Below are positions 34,698 to 41,977 of a stretch of DNA of 64,000 nucleotides, piece by piece (within the stretch, counting starts at the first letter, position 1; every line of letters begins with the position of its first letter). The stretch lies in contig JAEUMY010000024.1 of NCBI GenBank assembly GCA_016791265.1, positions 1 to 64,000 of the forward strand, read 5' to 3'. This DNA comes from Betaproteobacteria bacterium. Lineage in GTDB: Bacteria > Pseudomonadota > Gammaproteobacteria > Burkholderiales > Usitatibacteraceae. The notes beneath the pieces were generated by a model. It made no database searches and was not told the DNA's origin. It saw nothing but the letters and a program-made list of their open reading frames with translations. Both the position numbers and the translations under genes were made by a program.

Positions 34698-35650
34698 GTC
34701 CCAGCTCTAGTTCCAACGCCAGTGGCATCCCCACCGGCATGCATATCTTTGAAGGTGTCGCCGATGAAGCCGAGCCAAGTGCCGCCGATTTGATTTCATC
34801 GCCCACCGTGACGCCGCTGCCCGAAGCCAAGGCGCCCGGCGCGCGTGACGCGAAGGGCAAACGCAAGGGTCCGCCGCCGCCCAAGAAGCCCAGCGGCACC
34901 ACGGACGCGAAGCGGAAGAAGAAGCGCGCCGCCGACACACCGACAGCCAAGATCGCTGGCGCCCGCGATGCGAAGGGCAAGAAGAAGTTCGTCGAGGCGC
35001 CCGAGGCCAAGATCGCCGGCGCGCGCGACGCCAAGGGCAAGAAGAAGTTCGTCGAGGCGCCTGAAGCCAAGGCACCCGGCGCGCGTGATGCGAAGGGCAA
35101 ACGCAAGGGCCCGCCGCCACCGAAGAAGCCCAGCGGCACCACGGACGCGAAGCGGAAGAAGAAGCGCGCCGCCGACACACCGACGGCCAAGATCGCTGGC
35201 GCCCGCGATGCGAAGGGCAAGAAGAAGTTCGTCGAGGCACCCGAGGCCAAGATCGCCGGCGCCCGCGATGCCAAGGGCAAGAAGAAATTCGTCGCCGCAC
35301 CCGAGGCCAAGATCGCTGGTGCGCGCGACGCCAAGGGCAAGAAGAAGTTCGTCGAGGCGCCTGAAGCCAAGGCGCCCGGCGCGCGTGATGCGAAGGGCAA
35401 ACGCAAGGGCCCGCCGCCACCGAAGAAGCCCAGTGGCACCACGGACGCGAAGCGGAAGAAGAAGCGCGCCGCCGACACACCGACGGCCAAGATCGCTGGC
35501 GCCCGCGATGCCAAGGGCAAGAAGAAATTCGTCGAGGCGCCCGAGGCCAAGATCGCCGGCGCGCGTGATGCGAAGGGCAAACGCAAGGGACCGCCGCCGC
35601 CCAAGAAGCCCAGTGGCACCACGGACGCGAAGCGGAAGAAGAAGCGCTAG
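34694..35650 (+). CDS. Lys/Ala/Pro-rich 20-residue-lattice repeat protein
   Basis: 318 aa with a very strong AAGGAGG site, overlapping the previous stop by ATGA. Residues 1-45 are non-repetitive, acidic and Ser-rich, ending near 'ISSPTVTPLPEA'. The rest consists of ten 'A(K)xxGARDAKGK' units, each on a strict 60-nt period: six carry the 'KKKFVEAPE' ending and four are extended by 'KRKGPPPPKKPSGTTDAKRKKKR'. The repeats are strongly basic, without Cys. Known analogues are histone-H1-like or AlgP-like proteins, which bind nucleic acid. The leader-plus-repeated-core layout beside an AsnB-type enzyme also fits a multi-core modified-peptide precursor. The antisense frame is open only because of the repeat composition. 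Confidence 0.75.
   Translation: MSPSSSSNASGIPTGMHIFEGVADEAEPSAADLISSPTVTPLPEAKAPGARDAKGKRKGPPPPKKPSGTTDAKRKKKRAADTPTAKIAGARDAKGKKKFVEAPEAKIAGARDAKGKKKFVEAPEAKAPGARDAKGKRKGPPPPKKPSGTTDAKRKKKRAADTPTAKIAGARDAKGKKKFVEAPEAKIAGARDAKGKKKFVAAPEAKIAGARDAKGKKKFVEAPEAKAPGARDAKGKRKGPPPPKKPSGTTDAKRKKKRAADTPTAKIAGARDAKGKKKFVEAPEAKIAGARDAKGKRKGPPPPKKPSGTTDAKRKKKR
34821..35649 (+). repeat. Tandem 60-bp repeat array in coding DNA
   Basis: 'GCGCG(T/C)GA(C/T)GCGAAGGGCAA'-type segments recur every 60 bp or, at long units, every 120 bp, ten times in all. Near-identity between units makes this stretch prone to expansion or contraction. Confidence 0.9.
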
Positions 35651-35674
35651 GCGCAACGTCTGACTTGACGCACT

Positions 35675-35710
35675 GCGGTGGCGGGCGCTCTCAGGGCCGC
35701 CCGCCACCGC
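35675..35710 (+). promoter_or_regulatory. Strong hairpin between repeat-protein and AsnB-like genes
   Basis: A perfect 13-bp GC-rich stem (GCGGTGGCGGGCG with its complement) and a 10-nt loop, 25 bp after the repeat-protein stop. There is no T run. It may stabilise the upstream message or reduce read-through into the enzyme gene, as often seen between abundant substrate genes and their enzymes. Confidence 0.55.
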
Positions 35711-35749
35711 CCGCACATTGGATTCACGTCGCCAGCACAGGAACACATC

Positions 35750-37459
35750 ATGCTTCGCATGACTTTGCACGCCCCCGATCTCATCCGCCGCCCGGTGAGG
35801 ACAGCCTCGGGCTGGACGTTCGGCCGTAGCGTGATCGAACCGTTCGCGCACAACGCCTTGCATGCCGAGTGCATCGCTTCGGCCAAACGCACCCTCATCT
35901 CGGTGCGAGAGCGAATGCGTGGAGAATCGGTCAACCTGGAGCGCATCGGCCTGGTTTCCGAACGCGCGTTGGACGACCACCTCCGCGCGTTGCGACAGCG
36001 GCCGCTGGATTTCAATTATGTTGAAGTGGTGCATGAAGGCGACAGCGCCGGCGTGCGCCTGGGCTGCGGCCGCTGGGGCAGCGCGCCCATCTATTTGCTC
36101 GCGCGCAACGGCGTGTTGCACGCCCACTGGGACATCGCAGCCCTCTACGAAGCGCTGCCCAACGCAAAACTCGATCCCGCGTTCGCCGCGAAGTATCTGG
36201 TTGAACTCGACCACCCCTATTCCCGGCGCACGATTTTCCCGGACATTCATATGCTCACGGAACGTTCGGTGGCCCGCATCGGGCCGACGCTGGAACGCAT
36301 CGCCATTCGCTACCCAAGCGCGGAGCGCCACGCCGAGGCGCGCCGGCTGAAGCCTGGCGCCCGCGTGACGGCCGCGTTCAAGGACATCCTGCAATCGGCG
36401 ATGCACATGCGCATCCTCTCCGACGAACAGATTGTCGCGCTGGAACTGAGCGGCGGTCTGGATTCGACGCTGGTCGCCGCGAGCGCAGCGAGTCTGCGCG
36501 GCCCCGGCGTGCGCAGCTACGGCATGATCATGCCTGGCCCGGACGGCGAGTGGCAGCGACGCCGCCGAGACGACACCGTGCGCCGCTTCGGCCTGATCGA
36601 CCGCTCGTTTCCCGCCGCCACCCAGCCGCCATTCGGGCCAACGAGCGCGCGCGTTCGCACCGACGGGATGATTCCGTTTGGCGAGTTCTATGACGAGGCA
36701 GTGGGCCACTTGATGGATCTGGCGCGGGCCGATGGCGTGGACACGATTTTCACCGGCATGGGTGGCGATGAGCTTTGCTCGCTGCAATGGGGCGAAGTGG
36801 ACGGCGGGCCGGAGGCGTCCGACTGCGATGAAATGCCCGATGATTCGATGGACATCGACTCGAATTGCCGGGACGACACCCGCGAAGTGGCCGATAGTCA
36901 CGAACCGGCCGCTCCCACCTTGACCCGTTACGCCGACGACGCGTACCACGAAGGCGTTGACGACCTCGACCCGGCACCCGAACCGCTGCTCTATCGCTCG
37001 GCGTTGGAGTCGGCGGCGGCCGTGTCGGCGCTTTATCTCAGGAAGGGCATCTGGCCGGTGAGCCCGCTTTGCACACCCGAACTGGTGGAATTCTGCCGCC
37101 GGCTGCCGTTTCTATGGCGCGAGGACCGCACCGTGCATCGCAAGGTGCTCGCGTCCTACGGCTGCCCGCGCCTCATCACCCGGCCCACACATTTGGAGAC
37201 GTTTCTCGGCGTCATGCACAAGGCGTTGAGTCAGGACGCGGCGCCTCGGTTGCGCGACCTTTTCGCCGAGCCGCGCCTCGCCGACCAGGGTTTGGTCGAT
37301 GCGGCGCGCTTGCGTGAACTGTATGGACAATTCCGGCAGGGGGATCGGCGGTATGAGGATCAGATTCTCGCCGCAGCCATGCTCGAATTGACCGTACGTT
37401 CGGTGGAAAGTCGAATCGCGAGTCGCCGACCGGACGCGCAGCGGGCGGCGCGGCGCTAG
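35750..37459 (+). CDS. Asparagine synthetase B-like ATP-pyrophosphatase (lasso-cyclase-like)
   Basis: 569 aa from the ATG at 35750 (AGGA 8 nt upstream); the open frame extends back to 35678. The N-terminal part has the AsnB class II amidotransferase layout but lacks the catalytic N-terminal Cys ('MLRMTLHAPD'), so it should not hydrolyse glutamine. The C-terminal part has the PP-loop S234-G-G-L-D-S239 and 'GMGGDE' (336-341). These features are shared with lasso-peptide cyclases and beta-lactam synthetases, which adenylate a carboxylate and close an amide bond. A 45-residue acidic insert ('DCDEMPDDSMDIDSNCRDD') follows GMGGDE. It is the last gene of the accessory operon; the Lys/Asp/Glu-rich repeat protein or the 42-aa peptide are possible substrates. 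Confidence 0.85.
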   Translation: MLRMTLHAPDLIRRPVRTASGWTFGRSVIEPFAHNALHAECIASAKRTLISVRERMRGESVNLERIGLVSERALDDHLRALRQRPLDFNYVEVVHEGDSAGVRLGCGRWGSAPIYLLARNGVLHAHWDIAALYEALPNAKLDPAFAAKYLVELDHPYSRRTIFPDIHMLTERSVARIGPTLERIAIRYPSAERHAEARRLKPGARVTAAFKDILQSAMHMRILSDEQIVALELSGGLDSTLVAASAASLRGPGVRSYGMIMPGPDGEWQRRRRDDTVRRFGLIDRSFPAATQPPFGPTSARVRTDGMIPFGEFYDEAVGHLMDLARADGVDTIFTGMGGDELCSLQWGEVDGGPEASDCDEMPDDSMDIDSNCRDDTREVADSHEPAAPTLTRYADDAYHEGVDDLDPAPEPLLYRSALESAAAVSALYLRKGIWPVSPLCTPELVEFCRRLPFLWREDRTVHRKVLASYGCPRLITRPTHLETFLGVMHKALSQDAAPRLRDLFAEPRLADQGLVDAARLRELYGQFRQGDRRYEDQILAAAMLELTVRSVESRIASRRPDAQRAARR

Positions 37460-37574
37460 TCCCGCGCGTGGGTCGCTTGCGGCAGCGCCGGCTGATGGCT
37501 GTCCGCTGCTCGGGCCGAAGAGGCCGGCCTGGTGAATCCGCTGTCGCGAAGGCGGCGGATACGACTCGCGCCGC

Positions 37575-38132
37575 TCAGGCGAGACTATCCACCTTTGACC
37601 ATGTACGCCACACGCCGCCGTTGCGTTGCTCGATGAGCGTGATCGCGGAAAAGGTCATGGTGAACGGCTGCGTCGCAGCGCGGATTTCGCCAAGCACGGC
37701 GTCATCGCACACGCCATTCCGCGGATGCACGAGCGTGATATGCGGCGTCTCGCGGCGGGGCGGTGCGCGGCCACCGCTCAACAATGCCGCGCGCAAATCG
37801 TCGAACTGCGCAACCGGCCCCGTCGCCGGTAAGAACACGAGATTGCCTTCACGCACCGGTGGGCCGAATCGCAGCGTGACCTGGATGGAGGGCAACGCAC
37901 CGGCGCGCGCGGCGAGCTCGTCCCAGTCCGCCACCTCGCCTTCGCGACACAGGGTGACGTGCGACGGAATCAGCGCGGCCTGCGCGGGATTGAATCGCCG
38001 CCTCAGGATTTCGATGCGACGGCGCTCATCGCCGTCGGGCAAATAGAGGCTGGCCTGGCGGCGATACGGCGCCGGAAACTGGCCGGTCAGCGAATGCGAG
38101 CGGGAATCGTACGGCGGGGAGGATGGGGGCAT
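37575..38132 (-). CDS. 2H phosphoesterase (2'-5' RNA ligase / LigT-like)
   Basis: 185 aa with the two HxT motifs of the superfamily, H58-V-T60 ('PSHVTLCREGE') and H131-I-T133 ('TPHITLVHPRNG'), about 70 residues apart as usual. The family acts on 2',3'-cyclic or 2'-5' linked RNA ends; the physiological substrate is unknown. It is convergent with the accessory operon, and its weak ribosome site leaves the start uncertain. Confidence 0.85.
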   Translation of the reverse strand: MPPSSPPYDSRSHSLTGQFPAPYRRQASLYLPDGDERRRIEILRRRFNPAQAALIPSHVTLCREGEVADWDELAARAGALPSIQVTLRFGPPVREGNLVFLPATGPVAQFDDLRAALLSGGRAPPRRETPHITLVHPRNGVCDDAVLGEIRAATQPFTMTFSAITLIEQRNGGVWRTWSKVDSLA

Positions 38133-38162
38133 GGTTCTGCGAGGTCTGACACGATTCGGGCA

Positions 38163-38188
38163 CGGTACTGCGAATATTCGCAGTACCG
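38163..38188. repeat. 26-bp perfect palindrome containing GCGAATATTCGC (copy 7)
   Basis: The 12-bp core is at 38170-38181. The arms extend symmetrically to CGGTACT...AGTACCG, the longest version in the window. It lies in the 87-bp gap between the propeller protein stop (38220) and the 2H phosphoesterase start (38132). Confidence 0.92.
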
Positions 38189-38219
38189 CAGTTACTTTCA
38201 GATCAAGGGAACGCGAACC

Positions 38220-39479
38220 CTATCCGGCGGCGACAAGATCGCCGATCAGATCGCCGGTGTACGCATGGCGGGCGCTGCCGTTCTTCTCCAGCACAAAAAC
38301 GCCGCGGCCGTTGGAGTACACCACCGTGCTGTCCGCCGCGATGTCGTAAGTCGCCACGCTCGAGGCCAGCACACGCTCCGCGCCGTCACGATCGCGACGC
38401 ACAAGCTCCCAGCTCGTCGGCACCAGCGACGGCACGCCCTGCACCGGACGCTCGTTGCGCAGCGCCTGCTCGGCGTCGATGCGTTTTCCCTGCAGGAGGA
38501 TGTTCTTCATGTCCGCCTGCACTGCGGGGCCGGATGCGCTGGTGAGCGGCTTCCTGGTGTACATGAGAGAGAAGAAATTCAGATAGTGGAACAACGCGCG
38601 CAGCAGTCGAAAGGGAAACAGCAGCGTGTCCAGGATCATGCTGCCGGCGCCGTATCGCGGCGCCTCGTAGGGACGGCGAATGAAGTGGAGGTTTCCAGCC
38701 GGGCAGACACGCGGCCTGAGATAGTCGAAGCGCGCATCCTCCAGCACTGTCGAAACGCTGCCCGAATCCATGTCCAGCATCTGGATGCTGGCATGGCCCT
38801 GCGCGACGATGTAGCCCTGCGGATCGCGTGCGAGGCCGGCTGACTGGAAAAGCAGTTTCTTCGGTGCGTCCAGCACCCAGGCGGGCGAGGTGTCGACCGT
38901 GTCGCCACCGGTCACTTCGCGAAATTGGTTGCCGTCGTCCTTGAACATCACGATGTTGGACACGCCATCGGACTGGCGCACCGACGCTGCCACCCTGTCG
39001 CCGAGCGGCGCGGGGTTGAGGTCGGAGAGATGAAGGTGTTGGCGCAGCATCACACGCAATTCATTGCCAGTTTCCGCCACTCGGCGGAACAGGCCGCCAA
39101 CATGGTCATCGCTCATGAAGTAGAGCAGGTCGCCGTTGGCCGCCCGTGCCACCGAAGTCGCCTGCACCGGCTTGTCTGCGGCCTTGAAGCTGCGCATGCC
39201 GCCACCAGCGGCGATGTTGAAGCTCGTTCCCTCCTTCCAGCTATGCCGATCGCGCGCCCTTTCGCGCTTGTCGGCGGCCTCCTGCGCGTACAGGCTGTGC
39301 AACTGCTCGACGGCGCCGCCGGCGCGCCGCTGAAAAATGAGGCCGTTGGCCAGGAATGCGAATGGCCGGTCGCTCTTTCCGCCTGCGGGCGGCTCCACCG
39401 CGGCGCCGTTTGACGCGGACAGCTTGTACAGCACGAAAATCGCGACGCCGATGATCAACAAACCGATGATGAGATGCAC
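38220..39479 (-). CDS. Membrane-anchored beta-propeller-like protein
   Basis: 419 aa from the GTG at 39479, which has GGAG 8 nt upstream and begins at once with a TM anchor ('HLIIGLLIIGVAIFVLYKL'). The ATG at 39536 would add 19 residues. Repeated short beta motifs ('GDLLYFMSDDHVGGLFR', 'VSNIVMFKDDGNQF', 'KKLLFQSAGLARDPQGYIV', 'NLHFIRRP', 'STVVYSNGRGVFVLEKNG') indicate a TolB/WD40-like propeller facing the periplasm. A hydrophobic stretch 'LLFPFRLLRALFHYLNFFSLMY' interrupts it. No family recognised. Confidence 0.7.
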   Translation of the reverse strand: MHLIIGLLIIGVAIFVLYKLSASNGAAVEPPAGGKSDRPFAFLANGLIFQRRAGGAVEQLHSLYAQEAADKRERARDRHSWKEGTSFNIAAGGGMRSFKAADKPVQATSVARAANGDLLYFMSDDHVGGLFRRVAETGNELRVMLRQHLHLSDLNPAPLGDRVAASVRQSDGVSNIVMFKDDGNQFREVTGGDTVDTSPAWVLDAPKKLLFQSAGLARDPQGYIVAQGHASIQMLDMDSGSVSTVLEDARFDYLRPRVCPAGNLHFIRRPYEAPRYGAGSMILDTLLFPFRLLRALFHYLNFFSLMYTRKPLTSASGPAVQADMKNILLQGKRIDAEQALRNERPVQGVPSLVPTSWELVRRDRDGAERVLASSVATYDIAADSTVVYSNGRGVFVLEKNGSARHAYTGDLIGDLVAAG

Positions 39480-39942
39480 GGGGCTAGCTCCAGAAATTTG
39501 TTTCCGCGCGCCATCGCGACACGCGTTCAGATGCAATTATCGCGGACTCGCGCCCTGCCGCAAAGCCGGCCGCCACTCGGCCGTCGCGGCCAGTCGGACT
39601 TTCAGACGGGCATCAGCCGCCATTCGGTTGAGATCGAGGAATCGCGGCATGCGGTCGTTCCAGCCGAAGCGGGCCAGCATCCCCCTCTTGCTTGGGCGTC
39701 TTGTGGAAAATGAACGCCCACGGGTGTGCATGTTTCTCCGTCTTTTCCAGGTAGCGCAAACGCGGCACCGCACGGCCACCTTGCGCTGGCTCGCGAATGC
39801 GTAGTCGGCCGGCTTGCCACGGCGCGCGGCGTCCCGCAGTGCACCTAAGAGAAGGCCATTGGGCCTTCTCTTGGGTGCCGCAGGCAGTCCCGAAGAGATT
39901 CCAAGATCGCTTCAGGCGAGTTTGGAACAATATTCGCGGCGC
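39480..39942. other. 463-bp stretch without a recognisable gene
   Basis: Several short overlapping frames exist on the minus strand (for example 39613-39930) but none has a ribosome site, a family resemblance or clear coding character. A strong hairpin lies at 39841-39878 and a degenerate palindrome half (AATATTCGC) at 39929-39937. It could hold a small RNA or a decayed gene. Confidence 0.45.
39841..39878. other. 17-bp hairpin
   Basis: GCACCTAAGAGAAGGCC, loop ATTG, then its complement, with a single T-G wobble. There is no T run on either side, so it is not a typical terminator. Confidence 0.7.
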
Positions 39943-40389
39943 TCAGAAGGCGAGCGTGAGCACTCCTCCGACGGGCACACCCTGCCACGCGGTATCCAGC
40001 TCGGCAATGCGCTCGCGCACGGCGTCGATGTCGGCCGCGGTAACCGGCAGCATCGGGCAGCCCCGCGCGTCGCAGGTCACCCGATAGAGGTCGATCATGT
40101 CGGCCGCCGCGCTGCCGCCGCCCGACCAGCCATCGCCCTGAAACACCTCGACCAGCCGCTCGACGGCATCGCTCTCCGCCTCCGGAAGCATGGTGAACAT
40201 GGCGCGCTCGCCGTCTTTCACCCGTCCGAGAAAACCGCGCTTCACCAGCGTGTGCTCGACGGCGTAGTGCACCATGTCGTGGGGAATGATGCGCTGCTTC
40301 GGGCACTGAATGGTCTCGACCGCCCCATCATCCCGATGGATGTCGAGGCGGTCGTTCTTGTCAGCGCCCTTGGTGAACACAAGTTGCAT
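39943..40389 (-). CDS. Conserved-looking hypothetical protein
   Basis: 148 aa with a good GAGGT site and an ATG at 40389. It is soluble with no signal, starting 'MQLVFTKGADKNDRLDIHRDDG' and containing 'IPHDMVHYAVEHTL' and two Cys ('VTCDARGCPML'). I do not recognise a family. It precedes no obvious partner; a VOC protein gene lies 33 bp upstream on the same strand. Confidence 0.7.
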   Translation of the reverse strand: MQLVFTKGADKNDRLDIHRDDGAVETIQCPKQRIIPHDMVHYAVEHTLVKRGFLGRVKDGERAMFTMLPEAESDAVERLVEVFQGDGWSGGGSAAADMIDLYRVTCDARGCPMLPVTAADIDAVRERIAELDTAWQGVPVGGVLTLAF

Positions 40390-40409
40390 CTGGCGTTACC
40401 TCGCGTGTT

Positions 40410-40421
40410 GCGAATATTCGC
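40410..40421. repeat. 12-bp palindrome GCGAATATTCGC (copy 8)
   Basis: Perfect intergenic copy in the 33-bp gap between two minus-strand genes, 21 bp before the start of the downstream one; palindrome extends to 14 bp. Confidence 0.9.
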
Positions 40422-40422
40422 A

Positions 40423-40794
40423 TCAGACGTGCTGATCGAACAGCACAGGATTGCCGTCGGGGTCCACGATCACGAAGCTCGCCGGGCCGGTCGTGGTTTC
40501 ATCCGCCTCCTGCGACAGCACACCGCCCTGCGCCTTGATGCGCCGCTGAATTTCGCGCACATCGGTGAAGCCGGGCACGAGCTTGGCATCACTATCCCAT
40601 CCTGGGTTGAACGTGAGCAGGTTCTTGTCGAACATGCCCTGGAAGAGACCGATGATCGTGGTCTCATTTTTCATGATGAGCCAGTTCTGGGCCGCGTTGC
40701 CGCCGAATACGGTGAAGCCCAGCATTTCATAGAAACGCTGCGAGGCGGCCAGGTCCTTGACGGCAAGACTGATGGAGAAAGCGCCGAGTTTCAT
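40423..40794 (-). CDS. VOC (glyoxalase/bleomycin-resistance fold) protein
   Basis: 123 aa, AAAGGA site before the ATG. Two beta-alpha-beta-beta-beta units are evident ('FSISLAVKDLAASQRFYEMLGF' and 'ASFVIVDPDGNPVLFDQHV'). The family covers metal-dependent lyases, dioxygenases and antibiotic-binding proteins; the substrate cannot be assigned. Confidence 0.88.
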   Translation of the reverse strand: MKLGAFSISLAVKDLAASQRFYEMLGFTVFGGNAAQNWLIMKNETTIIGLFQGMFDKNLLTFNPGWDSDAKLVPGFTDVREIQRRIKAQGGVLSQEADETTTGPASFVIVDPDGNPVLFDQHV

Positions 40795-40828
40795 GGTGTG
40801 ATCCTTTCAAGTTTTCGTTCGTGTGGAT

Positions 40829-40840
40829 GCGAATATTCGC
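40829..40840. repeat. 12-bp palindrome GCGAATATTCGC (copy 9)
   Basis: Perfect copy in the 52-bp gap between DUF4199 and VOC genes, 35 bp before the VOC start. Confidence 0.9.
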
Positions 40841-40846
40841 GCAGAC

Positions 40847-41374
40847 TCAAGCGACAGCTTCCTTGCGTCGCCGGCTCAGAAACCAGGCCGAGCCCAGCGT
40901 GAACACGATGCCGACCGGCAGCGGTTCGATGAACGTGATGGCGACGTTGAAGAACGGGTTCTGATACATCACCAGAAACTTGTCCATCTCCGCCTTCATT
41001 TCCGCGAGCTTCGCCTCGGGTGCGCCGGCCTTGCGGGCTTTCTCCAGCTCATAGGCCACGTACTTCTGGCCGGAATCGGGCAGGAACTTGTAGTACACGA
41101 CCTGCCACGTCGCGACGTAGCACGCGCTGGCAACCAGCGAGATGAGCAGGCCCACCTTGAACGCGCGGCCAAACGTGATGGTGCCGCCCGCCACGTTGTC
41201 GCGATAGGTGCGCACGCCGAAATACACCATCAGAAAGGCTAGCACCATGGTCGTGTAACCGACGACGGCGCCTTTGTCGAAGTCAAGGTTGTCCTTGAGG
41301 GGAATGGCCGCGACCAGCATGGCGGACATGATGGCGCCGGCGATGAGGCCGAAGGTGAGAACGATCTTTTTCAT
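40847..41374 (-). CDS. DUF4199 membrane protein
   Basis: 175 aa with four hydrophobic segments (about 5-24, 35-52, 70-90, 148-166). A hydrophilic stretch with 'ELEKARKAGAPEAKLAEMKAEMDKF' lies between the third and fourth. This is the DUF4199 layout; the function is unknown. The upstream gene on the same strand encodes a membrane-tethered LuxR-type regulator, a pairing that suggests joint sensing or regulation. Confidence 0.85.
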   Translation of the reverse strand: MKKIVLTFGLIAGAIMSAMLVAAIPLKDNLDFDKGAVVGYTTMVLAFLMVYFGVRTYRDNVAGGTITFGRAFKVGLLISLVASACYVATWQVVYYKFLPDSGQKYVAYELEKARKAGAPEAKLAEMKAEMDKFLVMYQNPFFNVAITFIEPLPVGIVFTLGSAWFLSRRRKEAVA

Positions 41375-41499
41375 GAGGGCATCCGTTGGGGGTTGTTGGA
41401 GCCGCCATTCCAGCCAGCAGGACGGCGATTCGCGTCACCCGAAAGGATGATTTTGCCGAAATCCCTGAAAAATCATCCGAAAGTCTGACGGTTGCACCG

Positions 41500-41934
41500 T
41501 CAGGGGATCAGCCTGAGCGCCCTGCCCCGCTCCACCGCCTGTGTGCGGCGTTTGGCGCCGAGCTTATCGAAAATGCGGGCGAGATGGGTCTTCACGGTGT
41601 TTTCACTCACGAACACCTTGTCGGCGATCTCCTTGTTGCTGAGGCCCAGGGCGATGAGGACCAGCATTTCCAGCTCGCGCGGGGTCAAGCCCAGCTCCGC
41701 CACCTTCGCGTCATCGCGGATGAACTCGGCAGGGGCCTGGACTTCTTTCACCACCACCTTCTCGCGGGTGAGCTTGAGCCCCAGCCAGATGCCCACCGCC
41801 GCGAACACCGCCGCCACCAGCGCGCCGTAAATCTCCACCGAGTGCGCGACGACCAGCCAGCGATACTCGATGAACTTGAGGCAGGCGATGAGGAGACCGG
41901 CGACAGCGCCGAAAATCAGGGTGTGCTTGAGCAT
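41500..41934 (-). CDS. Membrane-tethered LuxR-type HTH regulator
   Basis: 144 aa: two hydrophobic helices (about 5-20 and 33-53), a short linker, then a GerE/LuxR HTH (82-140) with 'LTPRELEMLVLIALGLSNKEIADKVFVSENTVKTHLARIFDKLG'-type signature residues. There is no receiver or ligand domain, so the membrane segments must provide the input or the DNA-binding part must be released. It is followed 125 bp later by the DUF4199 gene. Confidence 0.88.
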   Translation of the reverse strand: MLKHTLIFGAVAGLLIACLKFIEYRWLVVAHSVEIYGALVAAVFAAVGIWLGLKLTREKVVVKEVQAPAEFIRDDAKVAELGLTPRELEMLVLIALGLSNKEIADKVFVSENTVKTHLARIFDKLGAKRRTQAVERGRALRLIP

Positions 41935-41977
41935 GGGCGGATTCTAGGTGGCGCAATCGAGAATTTTCGCGATCCGG

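Noticed and set aside
34672..35622. Minus-strand 316-codon ORF over the repeat array
   Set aside because: It is open because of the 60-bp lattice and lacks a ribosome site; the plus frame has a strong AAGGAGG and is coupled to its neighbours.
34821..35649. CRISPR-like periodicity
   Set aside because: The 60-bp period has no spacers; all units are in frame and near-identical, so it is a coding repeat.
39613..39930. 105-codon minus-strand ORF
   Set aside because: No ribosome site, no family resemblance, and two other overlapping frames of similar quality; coding cannot be supported.
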